Assembly: GCA_031308135.1 (NCBI GenBank)
Contig: JAHLJT010004567.1
Location: 128,597,356-128,661,355 of the forward strand
Length of the DNA: 64,000 nucleotides
From: Acheta domesticus
Lineage: Eukaryota; Arthropoda; Insecta; Orthoptera; Gryllidae
Direction of reading: 5' to 3'
This document shows positions 1 to 10,876 of the stretch, piece by piece. The position numbers and the translations under genes were made by a program. Position 1 is the first letter of the stretch. Each line of letters begins with the position of its first letter. The notes beneath the pieces are model-generated. The model saw nothing but the letters and a program-made list of their open reading frames with translations, had not been told where the DNA came from and did not search any database.

Positions 1-2
1 AT

Positions 3-3000
3 GTCCCTGATTTAGACGTCATTTACCCTCCTCGCTGGCTATTCCATCGAGCCGACTGGGATACATTCAGCGAGAAAATTATAATGCCAGACCACTTCTC
101 AAATAATATCGATACCTTGGTGGCCCAATTCACAGACGCCGTTCTTCGCGCAGCCACCATTGCAATCCCTAAGTCTACGTGTCGGCCACGACGCGTCCCG
201 GTGCCTTGGTGGAATGCTGACTGTGCCACCGCGGTGCGTGACCGAAAGCAAGCACTCGCGAGGCTCAATAGGTTCCCCACCGCATCAAACCTGATCGATT
301 TCAAAAGAAAGCGGGCCAGAGCCAGATTAGTAATACGGGAAAGTAAGACCGCTTCCTGGAGAGCCTTTATTTCTTCTCTTTCTTGCCATACCCCGCCTAA
401 AGTAGTATGGCGAAAGATCCGACAGATCGGAGGAAGATTTTCCCCATCATCTGTCCCAGGACTTCTTATTAATGGAAATCTTATTACTTCTCCAGAAAAA
501 GTAGTTGAGGAATTGGCCTGTCATTATGAAAATTCCTCCAGTTCCTTACACTACTCCCCTAGCTTCTTGAAAACGAAGAGTAGAATGGAGAAATGCAGAT
601 TGGACTTCTCTACGTGCCTGGAGGAAGATTATAACGCCCCTTTCTCCATGGATGAATTTTCCTGTGCGCTCACCCGTGGGAAAGATTCTGCTCCAGGACC
701 AGACCAAATACACAACCAAATGTTAAAACACCTGCCGGAAGAGGCACGTATCTTTCTCCTCCGTATCTTCAACAAGATTTGGATGGAACATACCTTCCCT
801 AGAACCTGGCGCGAAGCGATTATTATTCCAATTCCTAAAGATGGAAAGGACAGGACAAAGCCGTCAACCTACCGTCCAATCTCGCTCACAAGCTGTATAT
901 GCAAACTTCTGGAGCGAATGGTGAATACGCGTTTGGTTTGGCACCTGGAGCAGAGAAACCTACTTACACCCATCCAATGTGGTTTCAGGAAGAACAGGTC
1001 AACCATGGACCACCTTGTCACCCTCACCACACAGATCTCCACTGCTTTCGTGCTACGTCAACACCTGGTAGCAATTTTCTTTGATATAGAGAAAGCTTAT
1101 GATACTACCTGGAGGTACGGCATTCTTCGCACCATCCATTCTTGGGGTCTTAGGGGCCGGCTCCCCCTTTTTTTAGTAGCCTTCCTTTCCTCAAGATACT
1201 TCCGCGTTCGCCTTGGTGACAGGTTATCCGCCAGCCACCATTTAGAAAACGGAGTCCCTCAGGGCTCAATTCTGAGTGTCACTCTGTTTGCCATCGCTAT
1301 CAATAGTATAGCGTCGATAATCCGAGAGCCGGTGAAAGCATCGCTCTTCGTTGACGACTTTGCCATTTTCTGCTCTTCCAAGAGTATTCAAGTGATAGAG
1401 AGACAATTACAACTTGTCCTCAACAAATTGCAGCAATGGAGTGATGCGACAGGTTTTAAATTCTCCGCATCAAAAACAAGCTGTATGCACTTCTGCAGGA
1501 TTTATCATCTTCATAACCACCCCGATCTTTTTCTTGGAAGCCATCTTCTACCTTTTGTGGACTCTGCAACTTTCCTTGGGCTTACTTTCGATAAGAGCCT
1601 AACTTGGCGAAATCATATACGTAAACTGAAGAGCCGATGTGTCTCACCTCTGAACCTCCTTCGCACCCTTACAGGCAGCTCTTGGGGAGCTGACCGTGTG
1701 TGTTTCTTGCGTTTGTATAGAACCCTCATCCGCTCTATTTTGGATTATGGATGTATTGTATATGGGTCAGCGTCACCATCAACCCTCCGGCCATTAAATA
1801 CCATTCACAACGCCGGTATAAGAATTAGTACAGGCGCCTACCGCACGAGTCGCATCGAATGCCTCTTGGCCGAAGCTGGAGAACCATCTCCGAGCCGAAG
1901 GCGAGATATTTTATTAGCCTCTTATGGGGCTAAAGTGTCGGGACTGGTTGACCACCCTTGTCGTCGTATAATCATCCATCCAAAGTATGAGTCCTCGTAC
2001 AATCTTCGAACTTCGTTACCCCATCCCCCAGGTATTAGATTACGAAATCTTCTCCGGGAATTAAATGTAGAACTTCCCACCCCTGTGAGACCCACAAGTG
2101 ACCGGATCCCCCCTTGGAAACTCCTCCTTCCCAGTATTGACTTCAGACTCTCCCATTTACCCAAACAAACTACTAGTCCTCTGGTTTACCAGAAGCAGTT
2201 TCTGGATATGAGAGAATCCTATCCGGATCATTTATTCTTATACACGGATGGTTCATCGTGCAGCGACGCGGTGGCATGTGGTTTTTACTGTATCAGGGCC
2301 ACCAAATCATTTCGGCTTCACTCCAAATGCAGTATTTTCACTGCCGAAATGTGTGCAATCTTTGAGGCCCTAAAATACATTGAATCAGCGACGTTGCGGC
2401 GAGTAGTTATCTGTTCCGATTCTCTCAGCTCTCTTCAAGCTGTCTCCCGTCCTTCGTCAGACTACCTGACTTTATCCGTTCAAAGCCTGATTCATCGTCT
2501 TCTGTCCCGCCGCTATGACCTGGTACTTAGTTGGGTCCCAGGCCACGTGAGTATCAGAGGGAACGAACTGGCCGACCAGGCGGCGAAATCAGCGACTCGT
2601 AAAACTCGTATCGACATCCCTTCTGTGCCATTATCCGATGTTCAGGCTTTCTTGAAACGATCCGTGCTTAGAGCGTGGCAAACAGAGTGGCACAATAGCA
2701 CTTTCAAACTAAGTGCGATAAAGAATTCTGTGTATCCCTGGCGCTCCTCATCACGGTCCTGTAGACGCGAGGAAGTTATTTTAACCCGTCTTCGTATCGG
2801 ACACTGCCATTTCTCTCACGGTTTCATTCTTCGAAATGAAACTGCCCCCATCTGTGACTCGTGCCAGACTGTTCTTTCCGTGGAACACGTCCTGCTGTAC
2901 TGTAGGAAATTTCTTGGCAGTCGACGAAGACATGACCTGGGCAACTCGCTACAAGTGGTGCTCGGGGATGACGATTCTGCGCTCTCAAAACTTTTTTGTT

Positions 3001-3035
3001 TTTTGAGAGAAAGCAGAATATATAATTTTATTTGA
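3..3035 (+). CDS. ORF2 polyprotein (RT - RNase H), 5' partial
   Basis: The frame is open from base 3, so the apparent Met at 84 is internal and the true start lies upstream. The protein copies element RNA at the target site. In order I see the end of the endonuclease/linker, then RT beginning around APGPDQIHNQML (about 690). RT continues with a palm motif containing FDIEKAYDTTWR, a motif B region GVPQGSILSVTLF, and the catalytic FVDD at about 1347-1358. Next is RNase H, with LYTDGSS at about 2239, a following E in FTAEM, and SDSLSSL. A C-terminal cysteine/histidine cluster (CDSC, then EHVLLYC) ends at about 2905. RNase H is typical of I-group elements. No internal stop is visible, so this part could still be functional, but the 5' end is not seen. 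Confidence 0.9.
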   Translation, partial: VPDLDVIYPPRWLFHRADWDTFSEKIIMPDHFSNNIDTLVAQFTDAVLRAATIAIPKSTCRPRRVPVPWWNADCATAVRDRKQALARLNRFPTASNLIDFKRKRARARLVIRESKTASWRAFISSLSCHTPPKVVWRKIRQIGGRFSPSSVPGLLINGNLITSPEKVVEELACHYENSSSSLHYSPSFLKTKSRMEKCRLDFSTCLEEDYNAPFSMDEFSCALTRGKDSAPGPDQIHNQMLKHLPEEARIFLLRIFNKIWMEHTFPRTWREAIIIPIPKDGKDRTKPSTYRPISLTSCICKLLERMVNTRLVWHLEQRNLLTPIQCGFRKNRSTMDHLVTLTTQISTAFVLRQHLVAIFFDIEKAYDTTWRYGILRTIHSWGLRGRLPLFLVAFLSSRYFRVRLGDRLSASHHLENGVPQGSILSVTLFAIAINSIASIIREPVKASLFVDDFAIFCSSKSIQVIERQLQLVLNKLQQWSDATGFKFSASKTSCMHFCRIYHLHNHPDLFLGSHLLPFVDSATFLGLTFDKSLTWRNHIRKLKSRCVSPLNLLRTLTGSSWGADRVCFLRLYRTLIRSILDYGCIVYGSASPSTLRPLNTIHNAGIRISTGAYRTSRIECLLAEAGEPSPSRRRDILLASYGAKVSGLVDHPCRRIIIHPKYESSYNLRTSLPHPPGIRLRNLLRELNVELPTPVRPTSDRIPPWKLLLPSIDFRLSHLPKQTTSPLVYQKQFLDMRESYPDHLFLYTDGSSCSDAVACGFYCIRATKSFRLHSKCSIFTAEMCAIFEALKYIESATLRRVVICSDSLSSLQAVSRPSSDYLTLSVQSLIHRLLSRRYDLVLSWVPGHVSIRGNELADQAAKSATRKTRIDIPSVPLSDVQAFLKRSVLRAWQTEWHNSTFKLSAIKNSVYPWRSSSRSCRREEVILTRLRIGHCHFSHGFILRNETAPICDSCQTVLSVEHVLLYCRKFLGSRRRHDLGNSLQVVLGDDDSALSKLFCFLRESRIYNFI

Positions 3036-3316
3036 AAGATAACAATGTTTTATGTTGTTTTTTGGCCCCTTTACAGCCAATTTTACGTTTTAAGATAAAT
3101 TTTACGCGCCCTTTTTCTATTTTCCTTCTGCCATTTCTACATGTATACTTGATGCAGAATTCGAGCCTCCTTTTTAGCCCATGTACATGCTTTTAAACAG
3201 TGAGTAAGTTACATATGCAACACTGAATATTCTTTTCTCCAAATACTCTGGCATGGGCGCCAATGACCACAGCAGTCGAAGCGCCCTTTAAACCCTATTC
3301 AATCAATCAATCAATC
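3036..3316 (+). other. 3' UTR and (AATC)n tail of I-type copy 1
   Basis: This is an AT-rich 3' UTR. It carries a block at 3251-3291 (GGCATGGGCGCCAATGACC, then AGTCGAAGCGCCC) that recurs near the 3' end of copies 3 and 4. The tail is short tandem AATC, as is usual for I-type elements, which end in simple repeats and not in poly(A). Confidence 0.8.
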
Positions 3317-4078
3317 GTTCATAATTGCCTGCTAATGCAAAAAACTTATTTAGTTTATGTAGGCAATTTCTTGAATTCGCCCTATTTAGCGGATACACCT
3401 GGACGAACTTTGTAAACACGTCCACGCATACAAAAACATACTGATATTTGGTTTTAGGTAAAGGCCCATAAATGTCTATGGCTGCCAATTCTTGTGGTTT
3501 ACTGGGAATAATAGGTTGTGGGGCTCCCGCAAAATGCCTGTTAGGGTATTTTGTTTTCTGACAAGCCACACATTTTCGCAGTTCTATTATTATCTGCTTT
3601 CTTCTACCATTCCAGAAGCATACGTCTTTAATGGCTATATCGATTTTATCCGGTCCAAAATGCGCCAAGGTAGTATGTGTCAGCCAGATGATGCCTGTGG
3701 TTAATATTGGTGGTATCCAAATTCTATAAATTTTTGGATCTCGTGTCACTCTAATCAGCAAGACATTATCCACCAGTCTCCACCGTGCATGATCTAGATT
3801 ACATTGGATTGCAGTAGGATCGGTTTCTTCTAATTCCCCTCTAAGAAATCTTCTTGTGGGTTTCATTTGCTCATCTTCTTCTTGAAATATGGCTACATTT
3901 AACCAATTTAAACCTGGCATATGCATAATTCCTAGTTCAATTGGTGTGGCGAAGAAGGTATTCTTTCTCTGTATTGTAGAGGTAGGGACTTGATTTCTGC
4001 TTAATAAGTCCGGCAGAAAATTCTTTATACCTGGACAATGTTCTATCGAGAAAGAAAATTGTTGTAGCCACAGTATCC
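3317..4078 (-). pseudogene. Gypsy-1 pol, integrase N-terminal part
   Basis: The frame is open from 4078 down to the I-type insertion. It holds the end of the connection region and an HHCC zinc-binding domain (HTTLAHFG..., then CVACQKTKYP). The beginning of the integrase core follows, with the first catalytic Asp in IDIYGPLP. The remaining core acidic residues are missing because the sequence breaks at about 3317, so the integrase is dead. The frame is free of stops here, which fits a fairly young element. Confidence 0.85.
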
Positions 4079-4086
4079 ATCTATAT

Positions 4087-5366
4087 CAGACCTGCACAAC
4101 GCCTGCTCCCGCGTGCATTCTGCACTTGCGAGCCGATCGACTGCCCGTGGCAGCGCCGAAAGTGCAAGTAGTGGGGAGTAGGAAGCTTTGCGGGGAGGGG
4201 AGAAGTTTGACGTAGCACGACGCGGCGCGTAGATTGAATGCCTGGGCGTGTAATAATGATGCAAACTTCAAAATTAAATGCCCATTTGATTTAAATGGAT
4301 TATGTCTAGTATTTCAAGTTACCAGGGTCATAATTCACTGTTTACGTTCTGTACACTACTGTATCCACCTTTGTATCCACCACTGTATGTATTTTCATTT
4401 TCTAATTTTTTTAAAGAAAATAAGATGCTCATTGTAACTCTTAAGCAATATTTTAAAGGAATAGCTTTAAAATATATGCTTCTATATAAGAAAAAATATT
4501 ATTTAATTCTGTCTAACAAAATTGCAATTTAATAATTGATTGTTCACCAGGAATGTTATAATCTCCAAATCATAGAAAAATGAACAAAATCATGAGAGCA
4601 ATCTCTCACATCAAGATTGACATAAAAATAGAATATGTGGCAATTCCAAGAAGGGTAATGTTTAATAGCACATTTGGGACCATTTTTCCCCATTATGAAA
4701 CTGAACAAAACAGATCAACAAGCAAAATTCTGTGACGATATGTTACGGACAATCGTAAGATAATCAAGGGTATTGGTTAAATAGAATGCAAAGGGCTTTA
4801 TATTTTTATACGATCTCGTAAACGACTCTACACTCTTGTCAGAAATTAGAACAGAAAATAATCATGATTTTTTAAGAACAATATGTTTTTGCTTTGAGAG
4901 AACCGTCTTATTCAATTAAACATAGTTAATAAAAATAGTTTATTGCTGTCATCAAACAAAAACAATTCAGTATCAAAATTTTGTGTTTAGCACAACACTA
5001 AATTTGTGATTACATCGTAGCAAAGCGAATTACATAATAAGTCCTACAAGCAATTATAATGCTTGGTGTCGAAATCTAAAATGTATAATTCGTTGTAGTT
5101 TCATATTTCGCCCTGTCATATACCGAGAACAAACATTTGCAATATAATACAAAAGACAATATTACTTGAACTGTATATGACCGTCATTTTCTTGCCAATT
5201 GCTCTTTAAATTTACGCGCTATCTTTCGAATTGCGCATTCTGATTGGTGATCCCCACTCCTAGATTGGGTGTCATCCCCACCCTTCATCGATTTTCTCAT
5301 TTGCACCCGAGTTGCCCGCACGCAGCTCCTGAGGTCTGTGAAAGTGCAAAATGCTGTGCAGGTCTG
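4087..5366. mobile_element. Non-autonomous hAT-type element (1,280 bp) with 8 bp TSD
   Basis: The ends are inverted copies starting CAGACCTGCACA (4087 forward, 5366 reverse). They are flanked by a perfect 8 bp duplication, ATCTATAT, at 4079-4086 and 5367-5374. A CAG-starting terminal repeat with an 8 bp TSD is the hAT signature. The interior is AT-rich with GC-rich ends and has no transposase-like frame, so it must be mobilised in trans. Removing it restores the continuity of Gypsy-1 pol, which shows that it inserted after Gypsy-1. Confidence 0.88.
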
Positions 5367-7302
5367 ATCTATATAGACGGTCATTGTTCGGATAACATCG
5401 TTGGAGAAACGTCAAAGCTTTATGATCAGTTACAATCAAAAAATGACGTCCTATCAAATATTCTCTAAGACGATGTAATGCCCAAACAATCACACAAGCT
5501 TCCCTCTCAGTCACTGAGAATTTTTTTTCAGGATCTTTAAGGACACGATTTATCAATGCTACAATATTTTCTTCCCCTTTCCGCCCCTGATATAGGATCG
5601 CTCCCATTCCACCATCACTACAATCCGTTTGCAGGATAAATTTTTTTTGAAAATCCGGGAAAGTAAGCATGCACGACTGATGGAATTCAGCATTCAATTT
5701 GTAGAACGCCTTGTCATGTAGGTCCGTCCAATTCCAGTTGCTATTTTTCTTTAAAAGGGGAAGAAATGGTGTTATGAACATTGAATAGTTATAGATAAAT
5801 CTACTATAATAGTTCACACATCCAATAAAACTTCTTAATTGCTTATTTCTAGGTGGAACTATTTTATCAAGTTCTTTTAGCTTATCAAGATTCATAGAAA
5901 CTCCATTTCTTGTAAGATCATATCCTAAGAATTTTACTTTATGAGTACAAAAGTTTGACTTTTGGAAATTAAGTTGCAGATTATTATCTATCAATAGCTG
6001 AAACAAACTCTGTAAATCCTTTAGGTGTTGCTCAAAAGTTTCCGCGTACACCAACACATCATCAATATATAGAATTGTGCAATCATTTAAATTTGTTGTA
6101 ATTATCCTTTCCAGACATCTAATCAAAGCGGATGCACTGTTCTTTAACCCAAAAGGCATTCTGCAAAATACATAGGTAATGCCTCTGTGCAGAAATCCCG
6201 TGTACTGCCTTGATTCCTCGCTGATCTCCACCTGCCAGTATGAAGCTGTGAAATCCGTAGTTGATAACCATGTTGGTTTCTTCAATTTACACATAATTTC
6301 CTCCATACAAATTGGTCGATCCCGATACGGTACAGTTACTGAATTTAGTTTTCTCGCATCTAAACACAGTCGTATTTCACCTGATTATTTTCTGACAGTA
6401 ACTATTGGATTAATGTATGGTGTCCTTTGCTTTTTGATTACACCATCTGCTAACATCTCAATTAAAGACTCTACTTCTTGTTTAAAAGCTTCAGGTATTC
6501 TATATTGATGGCCTACAAAAGGTTCTTGTGTGGTCAATTCGATTTCAAATTGAAAATTTCTATCAGGTTTTGTAGATTTTTCAAACACCTTCTTATACTT
6601 AAGCAACATTGCTATTAATTGTTCCTTTTGATCAGACTGTAAATTCGAATTATCTTGTACTGTAGATTCTATTAAATCTTCTAGATTCTGTAGTTCGACA
6701 CATTGTGATGTATAAATTTCTTCCCCGGGATCATTGCATTCTAGGTCAACAATATCCTTCGGTGGAATAAACAATTTGTATTGTTGAACATCAATTATTA
6801 CTGAATACTGTGACATGAAATCTATTCCTAGTATCAACGGATAGAGCAGATCCTTTGCTACTATACATACTACCTCACATTTGGTAGTACCTATAACTAA
6901 ATCGAGCATTACTTGCTTGTTTATTGGACATGACTTTTTTTTATTCACCCCAATAATATAAGACTTAGTTAATGGCAGCATTGGAATGTCTAAACCATTG
7001 TCTAATAGATACTGCACTGGGTCTTCTGTGATAATTGAAGTCATACAACCCGTGTCTACTAGAGCTGACAAGATTATTCCATTACATTTGACTTGTATCA
7101 TAGGACAATGTCGCTTATTTACATTTGTTTGAAGAATCTTTTCCTTTTCTGTTACTTCCTCAAAATCTGTTAACTCCCACGACAAGATAGTCACCTCGTT
7201 CATATTGATGGTTAATAGGTTCGGCGCGGGATGACTAGTCGCCCCAAACCTCAGAAGTTTGTTCCCTTCGATGTACTCGGCGTTTGTTTCCATTCCCCAC
7301 AC
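5367..7302 (-). pseudogene. Gypsy-1 pol: protease, RT and RNase H with one nonsense codon
   Basis: On the minus strand from 7302 there is an aspartic protease (VDTGCMTSIITE), then the RT fingers ending at about 6388. A single in-frame TAA at 6385-6387 follows VTVRK. The same frame continues with RT palm (FTASYWQV), the catalytic YIDD block, thumb, and RNase H (QTDCSDGGMGAILY, then VTDHKALTFL). It runs into the hAT at 5366. The pol frame is shifted by -1 relative to gag and overlaps it at 7251-7302, as is common in Gypsy elements. The nonsense codon and two insertions inactivate it. Confidence 0.88.
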
Positions 7303-8855
7303 GCCCTTCCATCTGATAGATTATTCTTATCTCTTGACCGGCTTCTGTGAATTTCCTTTTTGTTTTCCTCTTCATTCCGGGTTTTCTGATGTTGATTCTT
7401 GGGAAGATTTTGCTTCGTTTCAACTACTGTAGACGAAGCTGTGGTGCTTGTCTTCGATTTGCTTTGCTTCTCTATTCTTTGATAAGTAGCATCATAAGAA
7501 CCTAATTGATTAATACGTTTTTCAGCTGTTATAGGTAACAAGTTCTTCAGTAGGTTTTGAATTTGGCTTGGAAAGTGTCGGATAAGAAGACACACCATTT
7601 CTTCTTCCGGTATGGTTGGAGTGCATAACTTGAGTCCTGCCAACTTTTCTGTTGCATACTCTTGCATATTGCAACCACCTCTCTTCCAAGATCCACATAA
7701 AAGTTCTATCTTGTAGTCAGTTTGTATTTCATGATTCCAATATCTGGTCTTTGCATTGGATTTCAACATTTGATAAATAATCCTGACCTTTTTATCTTCT
7801 CTGACCAGATGTAATGAGAAGTAATTTTCTACAGCTTTCAAAAAGGTGCATGGATTTTCAGTGTTCAATCCACTAAATGTCAAGTGGGGAGGCAAAGTCA
7901 TTAACAAAGGAGTTATACTACCTGGCCCTAGACAAGTATGTCCTACTTTGGTACTCAAATCTTCTACCTCAATCTTGCATTCTTTAATCTGTTTTTCTAA
8001 CTGGTTGTCATGTTCAGTCAAATCTTTAATAGCATTGTTCAATTTAATTGCTTGAACCTGTGCTACCTCTGATAGTTCCTTTTGAAATTTATTGACTTCT
8101 TTTTCTAAAGATGACTGTTTATCAGAAATAGTGGAAACTATTGCTGTCTGTGTGTCAACTTTTTCTTCAATTGCACTCACTTTAATGTCACATTGAAGTT
8201 GAATTTGTTGCCCTAGATTCTGCATCCTTTCTTCTAATTTACCATTAATGTTAGCTAACTCTGTCTGAATTTCTTCCTTCAATATACCCTTCCATTGCTC
8301 TGGTAATCCTTTGAATTTATTATCTAATTCTTCGAATCGCCCTTCTAATTTAGCATTGTTCACTATAATCTTTTCTTCTAATTTGTTATTGCTCTCAGTC
8401 ATCTTTTGTTCTAATTTGCTATTGTTCTCTATCATCTTTTCCTCTAATTTGCTATTTCCCCCAACGATCTGACTAGTTATTGCTTCTGCTTGAGAATGCA
8501 TTTTGATGTCGATTTGTTGCATAAATTGTTGCATCAACCTAGCCATCATTATATTTGCTCTATCTACTTCTCCCTCTTGATCTCGAGATGTCGTAGGCGT
8601 TGATTCTCTTTCAGTTGGTGGAGTGTCAGTAAATCTTATTTCTTCTTCACCTTCCATAGTTGTTACTATTGATAAATCTCCACTACCCTCCGGTAACACT
8701 TCTTTACCCTCACTCCTATCTGATTCCTCACTACTCTCCGATACAGTTTCTATTGCAGATCTCCGATACAGATTCCTTTGCAGATTAAACCTCTCCGTCC
8801 TATCTGAATCTGCCATTTTCTCTAACAAAATGAACCAGTCGTAATTTGAGTTCAA
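7251..8855 (-). CDS. Gypsy-1 gag, coiled-coil rich
   Basis: This 534-residue frame starts at a Met 180 nt downstream of the primer site. The N-terminus is acidic and Ser/Glu rich. A long coiled coil lies at roughly residues 120-300. It includes a tandem 12-14 residue repeat built on NNSKLEEKMI and its variants. A capsid-like segment follows (LTFSGLNTENPCTFLKAVENY, split as two short motifs). No CCHC knuckle is visible; the C-terminus is Lys/Arg rich and may replace it for RNA binding. It overlaps pol by 52 nt. I infer gag from its position and from the capsid-like core. Confidence 0.75.
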   Translation of the reverse strand: MNSNYDWFILLEKMADSDRTERFNLQRNLYRRSAIETVSESSEESDRSEGKEVLPEGSGDLSIVTTMEGEEEIRFTDTPPTERESTPTTSRDQEGEVDRANIMMARLMQQFMQQIDIKMHSQAEAITSQIVGGNSKLEEKMIENNSKLEQKMTESNNKLEEKIIVNNAKLEGRFEELDNKFKGLPEQWKGILKEEIQTELANINGKLEERMQNLGQQIQLQCDIKVSAIEEKVDTQTAIVSTISDKQSSLEKEVNKFQKELSEVAQVQAIKLNNAIKDLTEHDNQLEKQIKECKIEVEDLSTKVGHTCLGPGSITPLLMTLPPHLTFSGLNTENPCTFLKAVENYFSLHLVREDKKVRIIYQMLKSNAKTRYWNHEIQTDYKIELLCGSWKRGGCNMQEYATEKLAGLKLCTPTIPEEEMVCLLIRHFPSQIQNLLKNLLPITAEKRINQLGSYDATYQRIEKQSKSKTSTTASSTVVETKQNLPKNQHQKTRNEEENKKEIHRSRSRDKNNLSDGRACGEWKQTPSTSKGTNF

Positions 8856-9034
8856 ATTGACAAAAAAATGAATATTTACTATTCAGTGAGTACTTTACCA
8901 CCTACAGTACCTATAGAAATAAGTGCCTTTAACAATCATAACACAACCTTGTCAAACATCAAAGATACCAAAAACACTGCTGGAAACACCAATAGCTTTG
9001 ACAATTGCCTAAATTTCTCAAAATTTCAAGCCAA

Positions 9035-9048
9035 CCAGTTGGGCGCCA
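9035..9048 (-). other. Primer binding site of Gypsy-1 (tRNA-Lys type)
   Basis: The minus strand reads TGGCGCCCAAC, then TGG, three bases after the LTR edge. The first 11 bases match the complement of the 3' end of tRNA-Lys (...GTTGGGCGCCA). This fixes the LTR boundary and the orientation of the element. Confidence 0.7.
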
Positions 9049-9051
9049 TTA

Positions 9052-10876
9052 TGTAACCGTACGTGTAGGTCGGCTGAGGGGAAATTTCGTGGGTAATTGG
9101 CTTTCTTTGAAATTTTGAAAAAAAACAACACAAAGTTGGAACCACAAACATTAATATAATTGAATCTTCGTAGAAAAACCAAGCCACACATTGCAAAATT
9201 ATCATAACATGCACAAATAAACACAGAAAAATATAACATTGAACAGCATAAAAAAACCTTGGAGGAAAAATCAACTGCAAGATTATCTAAAATAATTTTT
9301 CTTTTAATTGAAAAGAATGAGAATCACAGTAGTATATTCTGTGATTAAATGCATTGGAAATTCAATTAATTGAACAAATGGGATCTCAGATGAGACGAGG
9401 AGTGATGAGAATGCACTGTCATAGGGAGGAGTACTTGCATTTCAACTGACAGAATATCATACTGCTTTCTGTTGGTGAAAATTGCAGTTAATTTATCCCT
9501 CAACGTACACTAAGTCAACACTCTCATGTAATTTCGTGCACGAAATTCTCTGGAATTCCAACGAGAATATCTTGTCTTCAATTGAAGTGAACAAATTATA
9601 GTCGTTGAAAAACAGAATATTCAACACCCCCTTTTTTAACTATAAAAAAATGAGAGTACAAAAAAATAATATCTCGTATTCTGTTAAACTGAATAAATAT
9701 TTTTTTTTGAAAACACAGAATGTTCAACAGAAGTTCTTGTAAAAACTATAAAAAAATGAAATTACAAAAAATATCTTATATTCTGTTGAACTGAATGAAT
9801 ATAGTTTTTGAACAAAAAAACAAACAGAACGTTCAATAGAAATTCTTAAAAAAAACTACAGAAATTTAATTTTACATCTATTGTACAACATTCAAGTTTG
9901 CTCATCTTCTTCAATAGTTCGTTTCAAATATAATTTTCACAACACTTTTAATTGCACATGAATAACTTTGAACATCTTCAAAAGAAGTTACTTGAAAAAC
10001 TGTATAAAATTACCCTTTGTTACAACCTTTCTTGTGTAATATTCAAGTTCAGTTAACATCTTTAATGCCTCCTATAAAATATAATTTTATGACTTCCTCA
10101 ATGGTCCTTCAATAGCTCTAATAGATTTATAACTTCACCTTGGTGTTAACACTACCATCCATGATACTCCTTTCAAAAACAGAACTTGCACCTCTAGCTT
10201 ATTAACACGGCAAAATTCTTTCAAAATCAGTACAGTCCTCCACACGAAAAATCCATAACTGCAACTATTTTCTGCACATGTTACAAAGAAACTATGAGAA
10301 TGCACATGGAATGGTATACCAGTTATTGAACACGTTTTATAATGGCGAAGCAATCTCCGAAAGTGAACTACGGGAACCACACCTCAACGTTAATTCGGAG
10401 GTTGTGTCCGTAGAATTATCTCCAACAGTGAACAGCGTGAACTCGTAATCGGGCAGTTCGGGTGAAATGTACCCGATGTGGCACATAAGAATCGTAATAC
10501 CGACCTTAGTCCGCTGGAAGATTTAACTCGCTCAAACAACAAAGCGTGCTGGAAGAACAAGCCTGACAGCGTCCGCCTTAACGTGGTACAATTTCCGCTG
10601 ACTGGGCTCGCGGCCACGCCTTTCGCTCAGTCCAAACTCACACCTCCGCTTCTCGAAACATTCTCCCCGTCTCTCCTCACTCAGACCGTTACTACCCAGC
10701 CCCTTCGCCGCGTAGGGGCGACAACTATCCCCCCCGCCTCCCCTCCAGCGACCGCTAATAAGGCGACGGGGTCGCCGCCGCTGTTACGTGAACACGCGGC
10801 GTATCTCGCAGACGATGTCTTTCTTATTGACTGATTGTTAGCGACTGAGCAAGCTCAGGATCGCTACAACGTAACA
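9052..10876 (-). repeat. 5' LTR of Gypsy-1 (about 1.8 kb)
   Basis: The block is bounded by TGTAACCG at 9052 and ACGTAACA at 10876, giving TGT...ACA ends on the minus strand. The primer site lies on one side and foreign Dong-like coding sequence on the other. The U3 end (10400-10876) is GC-rich, and the part near the primer site is very AT-rich. The partner LTR lies outside the window, so the length cannot be confirmed by comparison. Short open frames here are not coding. Confidence 0.65.

Larger units (their letters stand above)
1..3316 (+). mobile_element. I-superfamily non-LTR retrotransposon, family alpha, copy 1 (5' part outside window)
   Basis: The window opens inside ORF2 of an APE-type non-LTR element that encodes reverse transcriptase and RNase H. 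It ends with a 281 bp 3' UTR and an (AATC)n tail at about 3299-3316. It is nearly identical to the copy at 40.9-42.9 kb and 59.7-60.9 kb, which defines family alpha. Directly after the tail, minus-strand Gypsy integrase sequence resumes. This copy therefore inserted into Gypsy-1, and the other flank is outside the window. Confidence 0.9.
3317..10876 (-). mobile_element. Ty3/Gypsy LTR retrotransposon 'Gypsy-1', cut at its 3' end by I-type copy 1
   Basis: Read on the minus strand the order is 5' LTR (10876-9052), tRNA-Lys-type primer site, coiled-coil gag, protease, RT, RNase H and integrase. It breaks inside the integrase core at 3317, where the I-type copy starts. The 3' LTR would lie left of base 1. 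A hAT element at 4087-5366 interrupts the stretch between RNase H and integrase. The right flank is RT sequence of a Dong-like element, so Gypsy-1 inserted there (flank CCCTG at 10877). Confidence 0.85.

Noticed and set aside
899..2164. Alternative-frame and antisense ORFs within the I-type ORF2
   Set aside because: They overlap the clear RT/RNase H frame and have no motifs; treated as shadows.
3299..3316. (AATC)n as an independent microsatellite
   Set aside because: It sits exactly at the 3' end of an I-type copy, where such tails are expected.
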